This document shows, in pieces, positions 25,340-35,116 of a stretch of DNA of 64,000 nt. The notes under the pieces were generated by a model, which was not told the DNA's origin, ran no database searches, and saw only the letters and a program-made list of their open reading frames with translations. Made by a program: the position numbers and the translations under genes. Positions within the stretch are counted from its first letter, which is position 1. Every line of letters begins with the position of its first letter. Origin of the DNA: Nocardia sp. NBC_01327 (GTDB lineage: Bacteria > Actinomycetota > Actinomycetes > Mycobacteriales > Mycobacteriaceae); assembly GCF_035958815.1 (NCBI RefSeq), contig NZ_CP108384.1, positions 124,001 through 188,000 on the forward strand, in the 5' to 3' direction.

Positions 25340-26176
25340 ATGTCGAAGCCGGACCAGCCGACGTGGCTGACCGCCCGGGCCCGCCATCGGCTCACACGAG
25401 AGGGCCACGAGCGCGCCGTGCTCGCCCTGCGCACCGACGGGCTCAGCACCTTGCCGTTCATTGATCCACCGGACCGCCAACGCCGGTTGGAAGCCCAAAT
25501 CTGCGCGCGCCTGGCTCGCAGCTACGGGCTACGCGACAGCGACAGCACCTGGTTCGCCGGGCTCGGCGTGCACGCCACCCGCACCGAGCTGACCATTGAT
25601 GCCGGCGAAACTACGCGCACCAGCCGCTTGCTCGACGAGCTCGTCCCCTGCATCGACGAGGAGGACCAGGTGCACGGGGTCCCGGGATTGCGTGCGCACC
25701 GTGTCGGATCGTTCTGGCAGCTCACGCATCTGAAGCTGCCCGACGCCCTGGTCCGGATTGCCACGCACGGTGTGCTGGAACTACCGGACAGTCCCGAGCC
25801 CCTCCTGACCGAAGATCGGATGACAAGCGCTGAGCAGAACCGTTTCGACGCGGACGAGGCATACGCGCCACGCGGACTGGAGGATTGGATTCTGTTGTGT
25901 AGCAGGCTTCTTCGTCGTCCAGCCTTGCTCGACCCGTGCTCTCTGGGCGCGGAAACCGCCTCGGTCTACACCAAGGGCCACGATCTATGTCTCGAGTGGA
26001 CCGGCCCCCTCGAGACCGGACAATACTTCGAAACCGTGCTCGGCGCGCACCTGGACGTGACCTCGGACCCGCACTACGACGAGGTTCTGTTCATCGCTGA
26101 TCACCGCCACCACACCAACCAGGTCATAACAAACTTCGGCAAAGCTCGGTTCATCTTCCGCCGGCACCCGGACTGA
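25340..26176 (+). CDS. Hypothetical protein
   Basis: A 278-residue protein, ATG 25340 with GAAGGGA about 9 nt upstream. It begins SKPDQPTWLTARARHRLTREGHERAVLALR and includes a paired region around WFAGLGVHATRTELTIDAG and YDEVLFIADHRHHTNQVITN. No membrane segment or known catalytic motif is evident. A 240-bp gap before it probably contains its own promoter. Its link to the biosynthetic locus is positional only. Confidence 0.65.
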   Translation: MSKPDQPTWLTARARHRLTREGHERAVLALRTDGLSTLPFIDPPDRQRRLEAQICARLARSYGLRDSDSTWFAGLGVHATRTELTIDAGETTRTSRLLDELVPCIDEEDQVHGVPGLRAHRVGSFWQLTHLKLPDALVRIATHGVLELPDSPEPLLTEDRMTSAEQNRFDADEAYAPRGLEDWILLCSRLLRRPALLDPCSLGAETASVYTKGHDLCLEWTGPLETGQYFETVLGAHLDVTSDPHYDEVLFIADHRHHTNQVITNFGKARFIFRRHPD

Positions 26177-26197
26177 CCCCGGTTGTCCCTAACATCA

Positions 26198-26839
26198 TCA
26201 CCGAAATGCAATAACGTGCTGCTGCACGTGACTTGCGCACCTGTAGATACCCGTAACAAGGTTCGCCAGCGAAGCCGCAGCGGCTAAACACGGTTGCTGC
26301 GGCTTTGACTCGTCCCAGGACGTGCGACCTGGGACGGGGCTTCCGAACACCTCGTCCGCCCTCGCGCCGCACACGTACGCCGTTTCGAACAACACCCGAT
26401 CCTGCAACACGGCAAGGGATAGATCCTTGCGCGGGCGCCGGGCGCAGATGCCATCGAGCACGCGGGTGATGTCCTTGGCCGGCGCGGGGCGCGGGAGCCG
26501 CTTGGGCACGGTGACGGTACCGACCTTGCCCATCGGGTTGACCTCGAGCCGGTCGTCGATCTCGGCCCACCGGCAGAACGCGGACACCGCCGCGCGTTTG
26601 CGTTTGCGGGTGGCCGGGGACTGTCCGGAGATCGCGGTCATGAACGCCCGGATCGGTTCCACGTCCATCGTTTTCAGGTTGCCGTCGTAATGATCGGCGA
26701 ACGCAGCCAGGTCGCCCCGGTAGGCGCGAATGGTGTTGGCGGGCTTGTTCGCATTGTGCAGATCGTTGAGGAAGTCCTCGATGTGCACCGGCAGCGGGCG
26801 GTAGGCGGTGTCGATCTCGGGCTCGGCGAGGTCGGTCAT
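26198..26839 (-). pseudogene. Tyrosine integrase, truncated
   Basis: The first ~160 residues form a normal SAM-like core-binding domain and early catalytic domain (VHIEDFLNDLHNANKPANTI, YRGDLAAFADHY, then DRVLFETAYVCGARADEV with the first catalytic Arg). Soon after ADEV (about 26345) the sequence becomes unrelated, so the HxxR box and nucleophilic Tyr are lost. The open frame continues by chance to 26198. ATG 26839 overlaps the stop of the gene upstream (ATGA). Confidence 0.7.
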
Positions 26840-27177
26840 TGCGCGGCCGCGGGTCGCGCGTCCTGCGGCACGGCCTCCGCCAGGCGGCCCCGTAAGTTGG
26901 TCAGTTCGGCAATCAGCGCGTCGAGCCGTTCGAGGGCCTCGATACCGGCGCGGTCGCGGGCATCGATCTTGTAGGACGCGTAGTCACCGAATCCGCCCCA
27001 GAATCCGAGCGAAAAACCGGCCCCGCCGCCGATCCGGAGAATGTGCTCGAATTCGGGCAGAAACCGTTGCCGCGCCTCGTCGGTGTCGTTCACGATCGCC
27101 CCTGTTCGTAGTTGCCCGATAACCAGGAAACGAACTCTCGCCCGCGAAAGGTGTTCCGGGAGGTCGTTTTCGGTCAT
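26836..27177 (-). CDS. Small protein co-transcribed with the truncated integrase
   Basis: A 113-residue protein from ATG 27177: ARVRFLVIGQLRTG, a central Gly- and aromatic-rich stretch (GGGAGFSLGFWGGFGDYASY) and a C-terminal helix (ALERLDALIAELTNLRGRLAE). Four-base overlap with the integrase start suggests that it belonged to the same element, perhaps as an accessory factor. Family not recognised. Confidence 0.55.
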   Translation of the reverse strand: MTENDLPEHLSRARVRFLVIGQLRTGAIVNDTDEARQRFLPEFEHILRIGGGAGFSLGFWGGFGDYASYKIDARDRAGIEALERLDALIAELTNLRGRLAEAVPQDARPAAAQ

Positions 27178-27676
27178 TCTAGGCCCAGTTGCCCGATAAC
27201 CGTAGTTATCTCGCAACCCCTCAGGCGCCCCAGCCCCAATCGCGCACAGAGCCGCCAAATACCCGCCACCCATACCCCGGGTACCCCCGCAACCCCAGCG
27301 GGCCGCACAGCGGCCGTGATGAGATGGCCCGGTGAGCGACGGCGCCACCTCGCCGACTCGCGCCAAGGCTTGGCACTGCGCTGCGCCATGAGCACCGGCA
27401 ACACTGCACTCCTGAGCGAGGTGACCGATCGCGACGTGCACGAAATATGAACCACTGCAACAGAACAGGGACGAATTCGGCACGATCACGATCGAGCGGC
27501 TATTGCTCACCGACCGTCTCGATTCAACTTCGACAACAAGGGACAACCCCGGCGGGCCGAATCCTCCGGGGCTGTCCCTTGTGTATGGTGGCGCCTGTTG
27601 CCGATAGACCTGGGGCGGCCATCACGAAGCGCCCGGACCGACCACAAGCCCGATCCCCCGATGGCGGGGAGCTCGG
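27178..27676. other. Gene-free stretch with a strong hairpin
   Basis: No convincing gene on either strand. The only clear structure is the 17-bp hairpin at 27536-27582. Confidence 0.4.
27536..27582. terminator. 17-bp stem hairpin
   Basis: ACAAGGGACAACCCCGG (27536-27552) pairs with CCGGGGCTGTCCCTTGT (27566-27582), one mismatch, 13-nt loop. It is a strong, probably bidirectional terminator-like structure. Confidence 0.6.
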
Positions 27677-28036
27677 CTAGTTGACTGTCATTTCCTCCGA
27701 CCCGTTGCATCCGCTGTGCAGGTTGGCGAGTCCGTTGTGAACTCTGGTGATGTAGTCTTCCGGATCTGTATGCACTATCCAGTCACCGGTGGGTGAAATC
27801 AAAATATTCCCTTCTTTGTCCATCAATTTAAAAGGCCCGGTGTGCCCGGCGAAGTCCCAGTGCAAAAGGCTCGGGTATGTCATCACCAACGTGACAGTTG
27901 TACCTGTATTGTTCGTGAAGTCCGCGCACGAGCCCGGCCAAGTTTCCGCGCGCGCGGTGGCAGCTCCCATCAAAGCAGCCCCGACCAGCAGTGCAGCCAC
28001 GCCCGTAGATATCGAACTCTTCGTGATGATGTTCAT
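27677..28036 (-). CDS. Small secreted protein
   Basis: A 119-residue precursor from ATG 28036. The first 30 residues are a signal peptide (ITKSSISTGVAALLVGAALM, cleavage near ARA-ET). The mature ~89 residues contain two cysteines (GSCADFTN and SGCNGSE), likely one disulfide, and a beta-rich centre (TTVTLVMTYPSLLHWDF). I do not recognise a family. Purine-rich AAGAAG lies upstream of the start. Confidence 0.6.
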   Translation of the reverse strand: MNIITKSSISTGVAALLVGAALMGAATARAETWPGSCADFTNNTGTTVTLVMTYPSLLHWDFAGHTGPFKLMDKEGNILISPTGDWIVHTDPEDYITRVHNGLANLHSGCNGSEEMTVN

Positions 28037-28116
28037 TGATTTGCTTCTTTTCTCGATAGGAATAAAAGAGGAGGACGCGATTGTCGGGTTGCTACGCTGT
28101 GGGCCTGACATCGTTG

Positions 28117-28452
28117 CTAGCGCGTGGCAGAGCAGTCCTCAAGCGGGTAGCACGGCGGCGGTGTCGTGCTAGGCGTGGCCGAACAATCCTCGAACGGATA
28201 GCACGGCGGCGATGTCGTGCTCGGTAGCACGGCCGAGGACACGACCACGGCCGGATCAGGGTTCTGGGAATCCTCACCGGGGTATGCCAGCACCACTGCG
28301 ATCATCACCAGAACGGCGACGCCCAACAGCGCGGCGAACAAGATGATCGAATAGGCGATCGATTCGGAATCGATCGGTGTCACGATGACAATGCGCGGTC
28401 CGTTATTCACGGCGACACCCGCAAACCGTTCCGTGAATACAATATGCTGCAC
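28117..28452 (-). CDS. Single-span membrane protein with duplicated Cys motif
   Basis: A 111-residue frame with one transmembrane helix (IILFAALLGVAVLVMIAVVL, about residues 36-56) and an extracytoplasmic tail carrying PPCYPFEDCSAT and PPCYPLEDCSAT, a near-exact duplication. Start is uncertain: GTG 28452 has a poor ribosome site, and a GTG about 15 codons inside is an alternative; a short frame with a better ribosome site (ATG near 28467) overlaps the beginning and could couple translation. Function unknown. Confidence 0.5.
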   Translation of the reverse strand: MQHIVFTERFAGVAVNNGPRIVIVTPIDSESIAYSIILFAALLGVAVLVMIAVVLAYPGEDSQNPDPAVVVSSAVLPSTTSPPCYPFEDCSATPSTTPPPCYPLEDCSATR

Positions 28453-28775
28453 CCAGATCGATACTCATAATATTTCCCACCTCCATGACGACCCATTTAT
28501 TTCTCATGCCCGAAACACACGGCAGGCGTGAACGGCATTTGTGGGTTGTTGTCGCCGGATTAATTGGCGACAACATGAAGGTAGAAAGAATCCGAATTCG
28601 ACGCTGAGAGCTGATGTGGCACCCTCTGCTGTCTCCGCAGATCGGGCGGTGTTTCCGCAGCGGATAAGAGCTCGCGCAGGCGGAGAACTTCGCGGCCGGC
28701 ACCCACCGCCGGGCTCAGCCGATCAGGTCGGGCAAACCTGTGCTGCAGACGGGATGGATCGGTACCATCCAGCTC
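28453..28775. other. Divergent promoter region, no gene seen
   Basis: Lies between the minus-strand membrane protein and the plus-strand NB-ARC gene, with AT-rich patches around 28480-28600. Apart from the ~21-codon frame noted with the membrane protein I see no gene. Confidence 0.4.
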
Positions 28776-31700
28776 ATGGTGGGGAAGATTTCAGAATCCG
28801 AGAACAGCGAATCAGGCTCCGCGCGAGTAGTTTTCGCCGCCAGACTCCAGGCGCTGTTCGAGGCCGCAGGCAACCCGACCCTGGCCAGGGTTCGCCGCGC
28901 GGCCGCCGAACGCAGGTCCTCAGTCCAGGCCAAGAACCACACAGCAGTCGAGATCCCCGCGCAGCGCATCAGTGAATGGCGCCGCGGTGACCGTCTGCCC
29001 AAAACCTTCGACAGCGTCGAGTTCGTGATCCTGGCACTGCGGGACCTGGCACTGGCCACATCGGACTCAGTCCCCTCTGAACTGACCCACATGCCGACCT
29101 GGCAGAAACTCTGGGAACACGCCCACGCCGACAAGGACACACCCCGACCCACACGAGGACGCGACGAAAACCAAGCACGGCCCGTCCTCACCTCGACCCT
29201 GCACCGCGACATCACCCATTTCGTCGGCCGCGACGCCGAGCTACAACGGATCCTCGCGTCGACGAAGCGCGGGCGGGTGGTCTCGATCCACGCCATCAAC
29301 GGCATGCCCGGAATCGGCAAAACCGCCCTGGCCATCCGGGCAGCGCACCGCCTGGGCAAGGAGTTCCCTCACGGCCGCTTCGTCGCCGAACTCCACGCCC
29401 ACACCCTCGGACAACCGCCCGCGACACCGTTCGATGTCCTGGCAAGATTGCTCGCCGACCTCGGCATCGACCCCCGTTATGTCCCCCCGAGCCTCGAGGG
29501 GCGACGGGATCTGTGGCTGGACCGCGTGAACGGCAAACGGATACTGCTGATCCTCGACGACGCCGCCGACATCGCCCAGGTCGAACCCCTGTTGCCCGCA
29601 GGAGAGGGCTGCCTCACCCTGATCACCAGCCGCCGACGCCTGGACCTCGACGGTGCCGTGCCACTTCCTCTCGATGTGCTCGACCCCGACAGCGCAGCGC
29701 AGCTGTTCATCGATCTTGCCCATCGAGACTCCGCCGATGACCGTGCCGCGGTCGAGGAGATCGTGGCTCTGTGCGGGTATCTGCCGTTGGCGATCGTGAT
29801 CCTCGCCGGGCGATTGGCACACCGCCCTGCCTGGACCATCAGCGGACTCGCGGCCGAATTCACCGCGGCCACTGATCGTTTGGCCGAACTCGGGACCGAA
29901 CAGCGCGCGGTGCGCGCCGCATTCGAATTGTCCTACCGCGACCTTCCCCCTGAGCGCGCACGGTTCTTTCGAAACCTAGGCCTGCACCCCGGCCTGGACA
30001 CCGACGCACATGCGGCGGCCGCACTGACCGGTATTGCCGTGGACACGGCGCGTGCCGAGTTGGACGCCCTGTACACCGACAACCTCATCGACGAAACGAC
30101 CCCCGGCCGCTTCCGGCTGCACGATCTGCTGCGCAGTTACGCTCGTACACTCGCCGACAACGACACAGACAGCAACGGCAACGAACGAGCCCTGGATCAA
30201 CTGCTGGACTACTACCAGGCGTCCGCCGCCTCAGCGGACCGACTCCTGGGCCCGCGAACCCGACCCGTTGCCGACTGCCTGGCCGCTGTTTCCCCGCGTG
30301 TCGAGGTTCAGGAGTTCAGTGACCAGGCGTGCGCATTGACGTGGATGCGCGCCGAGCGTGCCAACTTATTGGCCTGCCTGGACCACGTCACCGACCGCCA
30401 GCCCTCACGCTTGGTAGAGCTATCAGGTTCGCTTGCGGGTTTGCTGGAGCGAGATGGGCCGTGGCCGCTGGCAGTCGACATATACCACCGAGCTGCCTTG
30501 GCCGCTGGCAGTCTTGCCGATCGACTCGGTCAGGCCAACGCCCTTATCTCACTTGGCTATATGCGGCGCTTCAATGGCGACCGGTTCGAAGCCACCGATG
30601 CGCACCAACAAGCGCTGGCCCTGTACGAAGAGCTCGGCAACCGCCTCGGAGAGGCCAATGCTCTCCACCATCTCGGCGTCATGCGCAGGGACAGAGGAGA
30701 GTTCGGGCCTGGCACCGACTTGTTGCAGCAATCGCTGATCATCTATCGCGAAATCGGTAACCGCCTCGGAGAGGCCAGCGTCCTCCACACCATCGGCGCG
30801 ACGCAGGTAGTCAGTGGGGAGCTCGGGGCTGCCACCGACACGTTGCAGCAGTCCCTGGTCATCTGCCGCGAAATCGGCAGCCGTACAGGAGAAGCCAACA
30901 CGCTCGCCGCGCTCGGCGTTTTGCGCCAGAAAACCGGGGAGTATGGGGCTGCCACCGACGTGTTGCAGCAATCGCTGATCATTTACCACGAGGTTGGCAA
31001 CCCCGTCGGAGAAGCCAACGCTCTTACCCGTCTGGGCGGCGTATACCGGCTCATCGGGGAGCTCGAGTCTGCCACCGACGTGTTGCAGCAATCGCTGATC
31101 ATCTACCGCGAGCTCGGCAGCCACAACGGAGAAGCCGACGGACTTTTCAACCTCGGTATAGTCCACCAGCTATGCGGGGAGTACGAGTCTGCCACCGACG
31201 CGCTGCAGCAGTCCCTGATCATGTACCGCAAGCTCGGCAGCCGCGACGGAGAAGGGAACGCCCTCATCGGCCTCGGTGTTGTGCGCCACCTATGTGGGGA
31301 CTACGAACTTGCCACCGACTTGTTGCAGCAGTCCCTGAACGTCTGCCGCGAACTCGGTAACCGTCTCGGAGAAGCCGACGCTCTCAACTACCTCGGTGTT
31401 ATGCGCCAGCAATGTGGGGAGTACGAGCTTGCCACCGACTTGTTGCAGCAGTCCCTGATCATCTATCACGAGGTCGGCAGCCTTGCCGGAGAAGCCGACG
31501 CGTTGAACGGGGTCGCGTTGGTGTTGCTGAGCAGCGGTGAACCGACAGAGGCGTTGGCAGTTTTCACCGAGGCTCTCGCGATGGCCCGCACGGTCGGCAG
31601 CCAGGAAAACCAGGCCCGAGCCTTGGACGGCACCGGCCGTTGCCACGCCGCTCTCGGCGACATCCCGGCAGCGGTGAGCGATTTACGGGCCGCGGTCGAG

Positions 31701-31784
31701 ATCTACCGACACATGGGCTCACCCGAAGCCGACACCACCGCTGCGTATCTCGCCGAACTGGAGTCTCGTTCTCTGCAGGACTGA
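28776..31784 (+). CDS. NB-ARC (STAND) ATPase with tandem TPRs
   Basis: About 1002 residues. An N-terminal helical, HTH-like region (IPAQRISEWRRGDRLPKTF) is followed by an NB-ARC domain: Walker A GMPGIGKT (176-183), Walker B LLILDDA (256-262), TSRRRLDL and CGYLPLAIVILAGRLAH. A winged-helix region with LHDLLRSYART leads to C-terminal TPRs of exactly 40 residues, built around TDLLQQSLIIYRE and GNRLGEANAL. This is the layout of AfsR-like regulators lacking the SARP domain and of bacterial STAND defence proteins; the sequence alone does not separate them. Start uncertain: ATG 28776 or GTG 28740, neither with a strong ribosome site. Confidence 0.8.
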   Translation: MVGKISESENSESGSARVVFAARLQALFEAAGNPTLARVRRAAAERRSSVQAKNHTAVEIPAQRISEWRRGDRLPKTFDSVEFVILALRDLALATSDSVPSELTHMPTWQKLWEHAHADKDTPRPTRGRDENQARPVLTSTLHRDITHFVGRDAELQRILASTKRGRVVSIHAINGMPGIGKTALAIRAAHRLGKEFPHGRFVAELHAHTLGQPPATPFDVLARLLADLGIDPRYVPPSLEGRRDLWLDRVNGKRILLILDDAADIAQVEPLLPAGEGCLTLITSRRRLDLDGAVPLPLDVLDPDSAAQLFIDLAHRDSADDRAAVEEIVALCGYLPLAIVILAGRLAHRPAWTISGLAAEFTAATDRLAELGTEQRAVRAAFELSYRDLPPERARFFRNLGLHPGLDTDAHAAAALTGIAVDTARAELDALYTDNLIDETTPGRFRLHDLLRSYARTLADNDTDSNGNERALDQLLDYYQASAASADRLLGPRTRPVADCLAAVSPRVEVQEFSDQACALTWMRAERANLLACLDHVTDRQPSRLVELSGSLAGLLERDGPWPLAVDIYHRAALAAGSLADRLGQANALISLGYMRRFNGDRFEATDAHQQALALYEELGNRLGEANALHHLGVMRRDRGEFGPGTDLLQQSLIIYREIGNRLGEASVLHTIGATQVVSGELGAATDTLQQSLVICREIGSRTGEANTLAALGVLRQKTGEYGAATDVLQQSLIIYHEVGNPVGEANALTRLGGVYRLIGELESATDVLQQSLIIYRELGSHNGEADGLFNLGIVHQLCGEYESATDALQQSLIMYRKLGSRDGEGNALIGLGVVRHLCGDYELATDLLQQSLNVCRELGNRLGEADALNYLGVMRQQCGEYELATDLLQQSLIIYHEVGSLAGEADALNGVALVLLSSGEPTEALAVFTEALAMARTVGSQENQARALDGTGRCHAALGDIPAAVSDLRAAVEIYRHMGSPEADTTAAYLAELESRSLQD
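30602..31520 (+). repeat. 120-bp tandem coding repeats (TPR units)
   Basis: The phrase YTGYTGCAGCARTCSCTG recurs at an exact 120-bp spacing near 30720, 30840, 30960, 31080, 31200, 31320 and 31440. Units are similar enough at DNA level to allow unequal crossing-over and repeat-number change. Confidence 0.85.
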
Positions 31785-32131
31785 CGTGTACGGCGCGCGA
31801 AGACCAGAGTGGGCTAAAACCGTTGCGCGGCAAGAGTAAAGGATGTGACCAGCGATCGTCGACACAGGCCGATGCGGGCTACGTCGTGGCGGTGGTTGGT
31901 CCGAACTAGATTACATCTGACTGTCAATGAATCCGGCGCGCGTACCGACTCCGGGCCACGCTTCGTCGCAGAGTTCGGCGAAGGCTTACCGGCCCCGGCC
32001 GACAACTTGAGCGGGGCCCTCAGGGCGGTGGTGCCGGGTTTGCGTCATCGGGCAGGTGTCCTTGTTCGCGAATACCGTTGCGGTCCAGCCGATCCGGAGG
32101 AACTGTCGGAGGTCGGTGGGAGAATCGGGCG
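31785..32131. other. No gene seen
   Basis: Intergenic region with an AT-richer patch near 31905-31925. It probably carries the promoter of the following gene. Confidence 0.35.
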
Positions 32132-32737
32132 ATGGGTGATTTGGAAGACGAGCTGGAAAAACTTGATTCCGCCGCACGCGATGCTGCGGTGGCCGACGCC
32201 AGCGACCGTCGGCAGAAGGTGAGGCTGGTCGCGGAGTTCCTAGAACTGCTCGAGCGGAGGGGCTGTGCGCCGGAACCGGTATGCCGGGTAATCGGCGCGA
32301 AAGCGGTGAAGGAGAAGACCGGATTCCTCAGTTCACGGCAATGGTGCCTTCACGCTGTGGAGATCGTGGCGCATGGGTGGTGGCTTCGTCCTCCTGCAGA
32401 CGGCTGGGCCACCAAGGGAAACGGGGAAATGCTACTCACCGATGGGCGCTACGCGCTCGTGCTCGTGCATGATCTGGACCAGGCGCTCTTCGACACAGGT
32501 ATTCGCCAGCACACCAAATGGATCGAGGACGAGCCCACCTACCCGCCGTTTCCTCGCCATAAGGTCAAGACGGTCGAGGGCGAGGATTTCGACTACCGTC
32601 CGCTCCTGACGCTGAGCGCGCCCAGCCCGCCCATACCTTTCATGGCGCGCGCGGAGCGGTACACCACCGACTCTCTCAAAGGGCTGCTACTCAATACAGC
32701 CCACGCTTACGCCCGAAGTACCAGCACCGGACAATAA
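32132..32737 (+). CDS. Hypothetical protein
   Basis: A 201-residue protein. The N-terminal ~45 residues form a charged coiled-coil-like helix (GDLEDELEKLDSAARDAA). The central part includes FLSSRQWCLHAVEIVAHGWW and TDGRYALVLVHDLDQALFDTG. ATG 32132 lies after GTGGGAGA. No membrane segment or known motif. Not recognised. Confidence 0.6.
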   Translation: MGDLEDELEKLDSAARDAAVADASDRRQKVRLVAEFLELLERRGCAPEPVCRVIGAKAVKEKTGFLSSRQWCLHAVEIVAHGWWLRPPADGWATKGNGEMLLTDGRYALVLVHDLDQALFDTGIRQHTKWIEDEPTYPPFPRHKVKTVEGEDFDYRPLLTLSAPSPPIPFMARAERYTTDSLKGLLLNTAHAYARSTSTGQ

Positions 32738-32874
32738 TCAACACGTGGCGAGGTCTTCATTCGCCTCCTTCACGATGCAGCCGGACCGCCAGAATCCGCG
32801 ACTTCGCTGCCGCTCTTTCCACTACGGCGCGCGTCGCCCCGATAGCATCGGCGTGAATCGAAAGGAGCTGGGGG

Positions 32875-33753
32875 ATGAGCGAATTCGAGTACGAGTTGCT
32901 GGGACTGTGGGACCAGCTGCGCGCGGTGCGCGAGCCCGGCGCATTGGAGCATTACCAGCGGATCCGATCGGAGCTAGTGGCGCTCGAGTCGATCGCCCGA
33001 GCACTCGATGACAGCGACAGCGACGAGTTTCGCGCACTGATGCTGTACAGCTACCTGCGGGCGGCTGGCAAGGCCGCGGTCGACGATCAGGCGCGCCGGA
33101 CGATGCAGTTCCACGCCTACTTCGAAAGCCGGCTGCTGGCGGCGTGCGATCAGGTGCGCGCGGCCCGATGCCTCGCCGACTACGCCCAGGTGGCCGCCAC
33201 CCTGGACGACATTGGTCGGCGCGGAGAAGCGTTCGAACCGGACTCCCTGCCGATGTGGGCGCTACCTCGGCTCTACACCTACGTCACCAACCTGTGCGAG
33301 CGCGAGGAGAAGCAGGCCGTGCGTCGCCTGCTCACCGCGACGAAGGGCCGAAGCGCCCTCGGTCCGAGCTTCGGGGGCTGCGTGGCCCCGCAGTACCGCG
33401 CCGTCATCGACACCCTTGCCAGCACGCGTATACCGAACGTGCAGCAGGCACACGAGCTCATCGACCGACTCAAGTGCATCGATCACCGGCTCGAAACCGG
33501 GGCCGGCGTCGATGTCGAGTTCGATGCACTGATGGATCTGCGTAACCAAGCATGGGCCACCGCGCGCCGGACCCGGAGCCAGGCGCACGACGCAGACGAC
33601 AAGGCGGTGAGGGACGCTGCCCAGGCTGGCTTCGCACATCCTGCGTCGACTGCGGTCCGGCGGCGACCCCAGGCACAACACGACACCACACCGACCCACG
33701 GTCACCATGGCCCGAGCAGGAGCCCACGCCGCAACCTCGGGTACTCCCGCTAG
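32875..33753 (+). CDS. Hypothetical helical protein
   Basis: A 292-residue protein, mostly alpha-helical, with AAGGAGCTGGGGG before ATG 32875. The last ~45 residues are basic and His/Arg/Gln-rich (RRRPQAQHDTTPTHGHHG), suggesting a disordered tail that may bind nucleic acid. No family recognised. It ends before a gene-free zone and the terminator at 34160. Confidence 0.6.
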   Translation: MSEFEYELLGLWDQLRAVREPGALEHYQRIRSELVALESIARALDDSDSDEFRALMLYSYLRAAGKAAVDDQARRTMQFHAYFESRLLAACDQVRAARCLADYAQVAATLDDIGRRGEAFEPDSLPMWALPRLYTYVTNLCEREEKQAVRRLLTATKGRSALGPSFGGCVAPQYRAVIDTLASTRIPNVQQAHELIDRLKCIDHRLETGAGVDVEFDALMDLRNQAWATARRTRSQAHDADDKAVRDAAQAGFAHPASTAVRRRPQAQHDTTPTHGHHGPSRSPRRNLGYSR

Positions 33754-34159
33754 AATCGGTTCCCCTCGTGGGCAACTCGGCCCACGAAGCGCCCAGTTCG
33801 TAATCCGAGGCTTGAGCGCTGAGGGCCTGCGTCCGCCGAAATCTGCTCGGAGGCTATCCGGAGTATGTGACTGAGCCACAACGCATTCTGTCCTCATGCT
33901 CGGCAATTCACTGGGCGCGTCATCTGACCCGACGCCAGGGCGAATGCATCGCAATGGTTGTGTGTGGCCGCCGCCGATTCGGGGGCCTCCACGCCTCAAT
34001 GCATGCCTTGGCTGATATCAGGACTTCACGCCGGTCACCGATGCCCAGGTGCGCGATCTGCTGGACCTGCCCGTCCAAGGGTCCGCCGTCGCGTCGCTCG
34101 GGTGAAACCCGTTGCGGTGAAAGGCGATTCGGACGAGGCGTGGGTCGGCGCAGCTTTCG
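33754..34159. other. Gene-poor stretch with a possible coding remnant
   Basis: No complete gene. A plus-strand open piece ending near 34106 reads FTPVTDAQVRDLLDLPVQG, which looks coding but has no start or ribosome site. Confidence 0.35.
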
Positions 34160-34198
34160 CTTGCGGGCGGTGCCATTTGTATTGACACCGCCCGCAAG
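34160..34198. terminator. Bidirectional terminator, 13-bp perfect stem
   Basis: CTTGCGGGCGGTG (34160-34172) pairs with CACCGCCCGCAAG (34186-34198) around a 13-nt loop. It lies just past the end of the convergent GntR-like gene. Confidence 0.7.
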
Positions 34199-34215
34199 CA
34201 CTTCCGGAATTCTTC

Positions 34216-34773
34216 CTACATCGCTTCTCCGACGAGCCCACGGAGCCTGTCGGCGGTGTCGGCCCATTCCCGCCGACTCATGGCGTTGCCACCGTCCGGC
34301 TCCTGGTCCTCCTGCTCGGCGAGCCCCCGCTGCCGATGCGCCCACTCGCCCAAGGCATCGGTGAGCACGAAGTACACGTTGTCGTCGGCGGGATCGCGCA
34401 GGTCGATGGTCACCGAGTGAGTGGGCACCGCCAGTGCCGCCAGCAGGGTGTCGAGCCGGGCGAGTTGTTCGGCCGTGCCGGCCCGCAGTGTGGCGAGGCC
34501 GGCGGGGACATCCACCTCACGCAGTGAGCGAGTGGCGATGACGAAGGTGCCCAGGCCCTGCTGCGACTTGATGAGCCCTTCGTCTTCCAGTTCGTTTTTC
34601 GCCGCCATCGCGGTGGTGATCGAGGGCTCGCCGCGGATGTCGTCGGTGTACTGGTTCTGGATCTCGGAGATCGTCCAGAACTGGTCGCCGATATTCCACT
34701 GGGGTTCACGATCGGGGCTCGAGGGTGAGAGACGCTCGCGTAGATCGGCGGCGATCTCCTGGTACCAAGGCAT
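34216..34773 (-). CDS. GntR-like winged-helix protein
   Basis: A 185-residue protein. PWYQEIAADLRERL at the start and EPSITTAMAAKNELEDEGLI, then GLGTFVIATRSL, follow the GntR winged-helix pattern (helix 1, recognition helix, wing), with an unusual NIGDQFWTISEIQNQY insertion between. The C-terminal ~100 residues lack a known effector domain. Ribosome site GGGAGG precedes ATG 34773, and GATAAT on the minus strand (34804-34809) is a plausible -10 box. Confidence 0.6.
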   Translation of the reverse strand: MPWYQEIAADLRERLSPSSPDREPQWNIGDQFWTISEIQNQYTDDIRGEPSITTAMAAKNELEDEGLIKSQQGLGTFVIATRSLREVDVPAGLATLRAGTAEQLARLDTLLAALAVPTHSVTIDLRDPADDNVYFVLTDALGEWAHRQRGLAEQEDQEPDGGNAMSRREWADTADRLRGLVGEAM

Positions 34774-35116
34774 GAAGTCCTCCCGACCTATGAATCTATT
34801 GACATTATCGTAGGTGTAAGAGGATAACGCGGGAAGGGCTTGTTTTCAACCTCCGATAAGTTCTGGGTCGTGCGGCACCGAGCGCCGGGTCGTCCCGGCT
34901 ACGCTCCGTACACAAAACGAGCACTCAGCCAGGCAGTTACGTACGGCTGCTTTCGACTGTTCAGCCACATCCCGCCGACCACTTACAGGTACTTCCAGGA
35001 CACACCCGCCCCCACCACCGTGCCCTGGTGTGTACGACCCCGCCGCGGTGGCGCCATAAGCCGGCGGCCCGACAATCCCTGTGTGCGTCAGAAGGTATGA
35101 CCTCACAGACTGGGTC
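34774..35116. other. Promoter region of the GntR-like gene, otherwise empty
   Basis: Contains the candidate -10 noted for the GntR-like gene. No convincing gene in the remaining ~300 bp. Confidence 0.35.

Noticed and set aside
26198..26345. C-terminal part of the truncated integrase frame as functional protein
   Set aside because: It shows no recombinase motif and looks like chance extension after the break.
30602..31520. Regular 120-bp repeats that could suggest a CRISPR or satellite array
   Set aside because: The repeats are in one reading frame and encode 40-residue TPR units; there are no short repeats with unique spacers.
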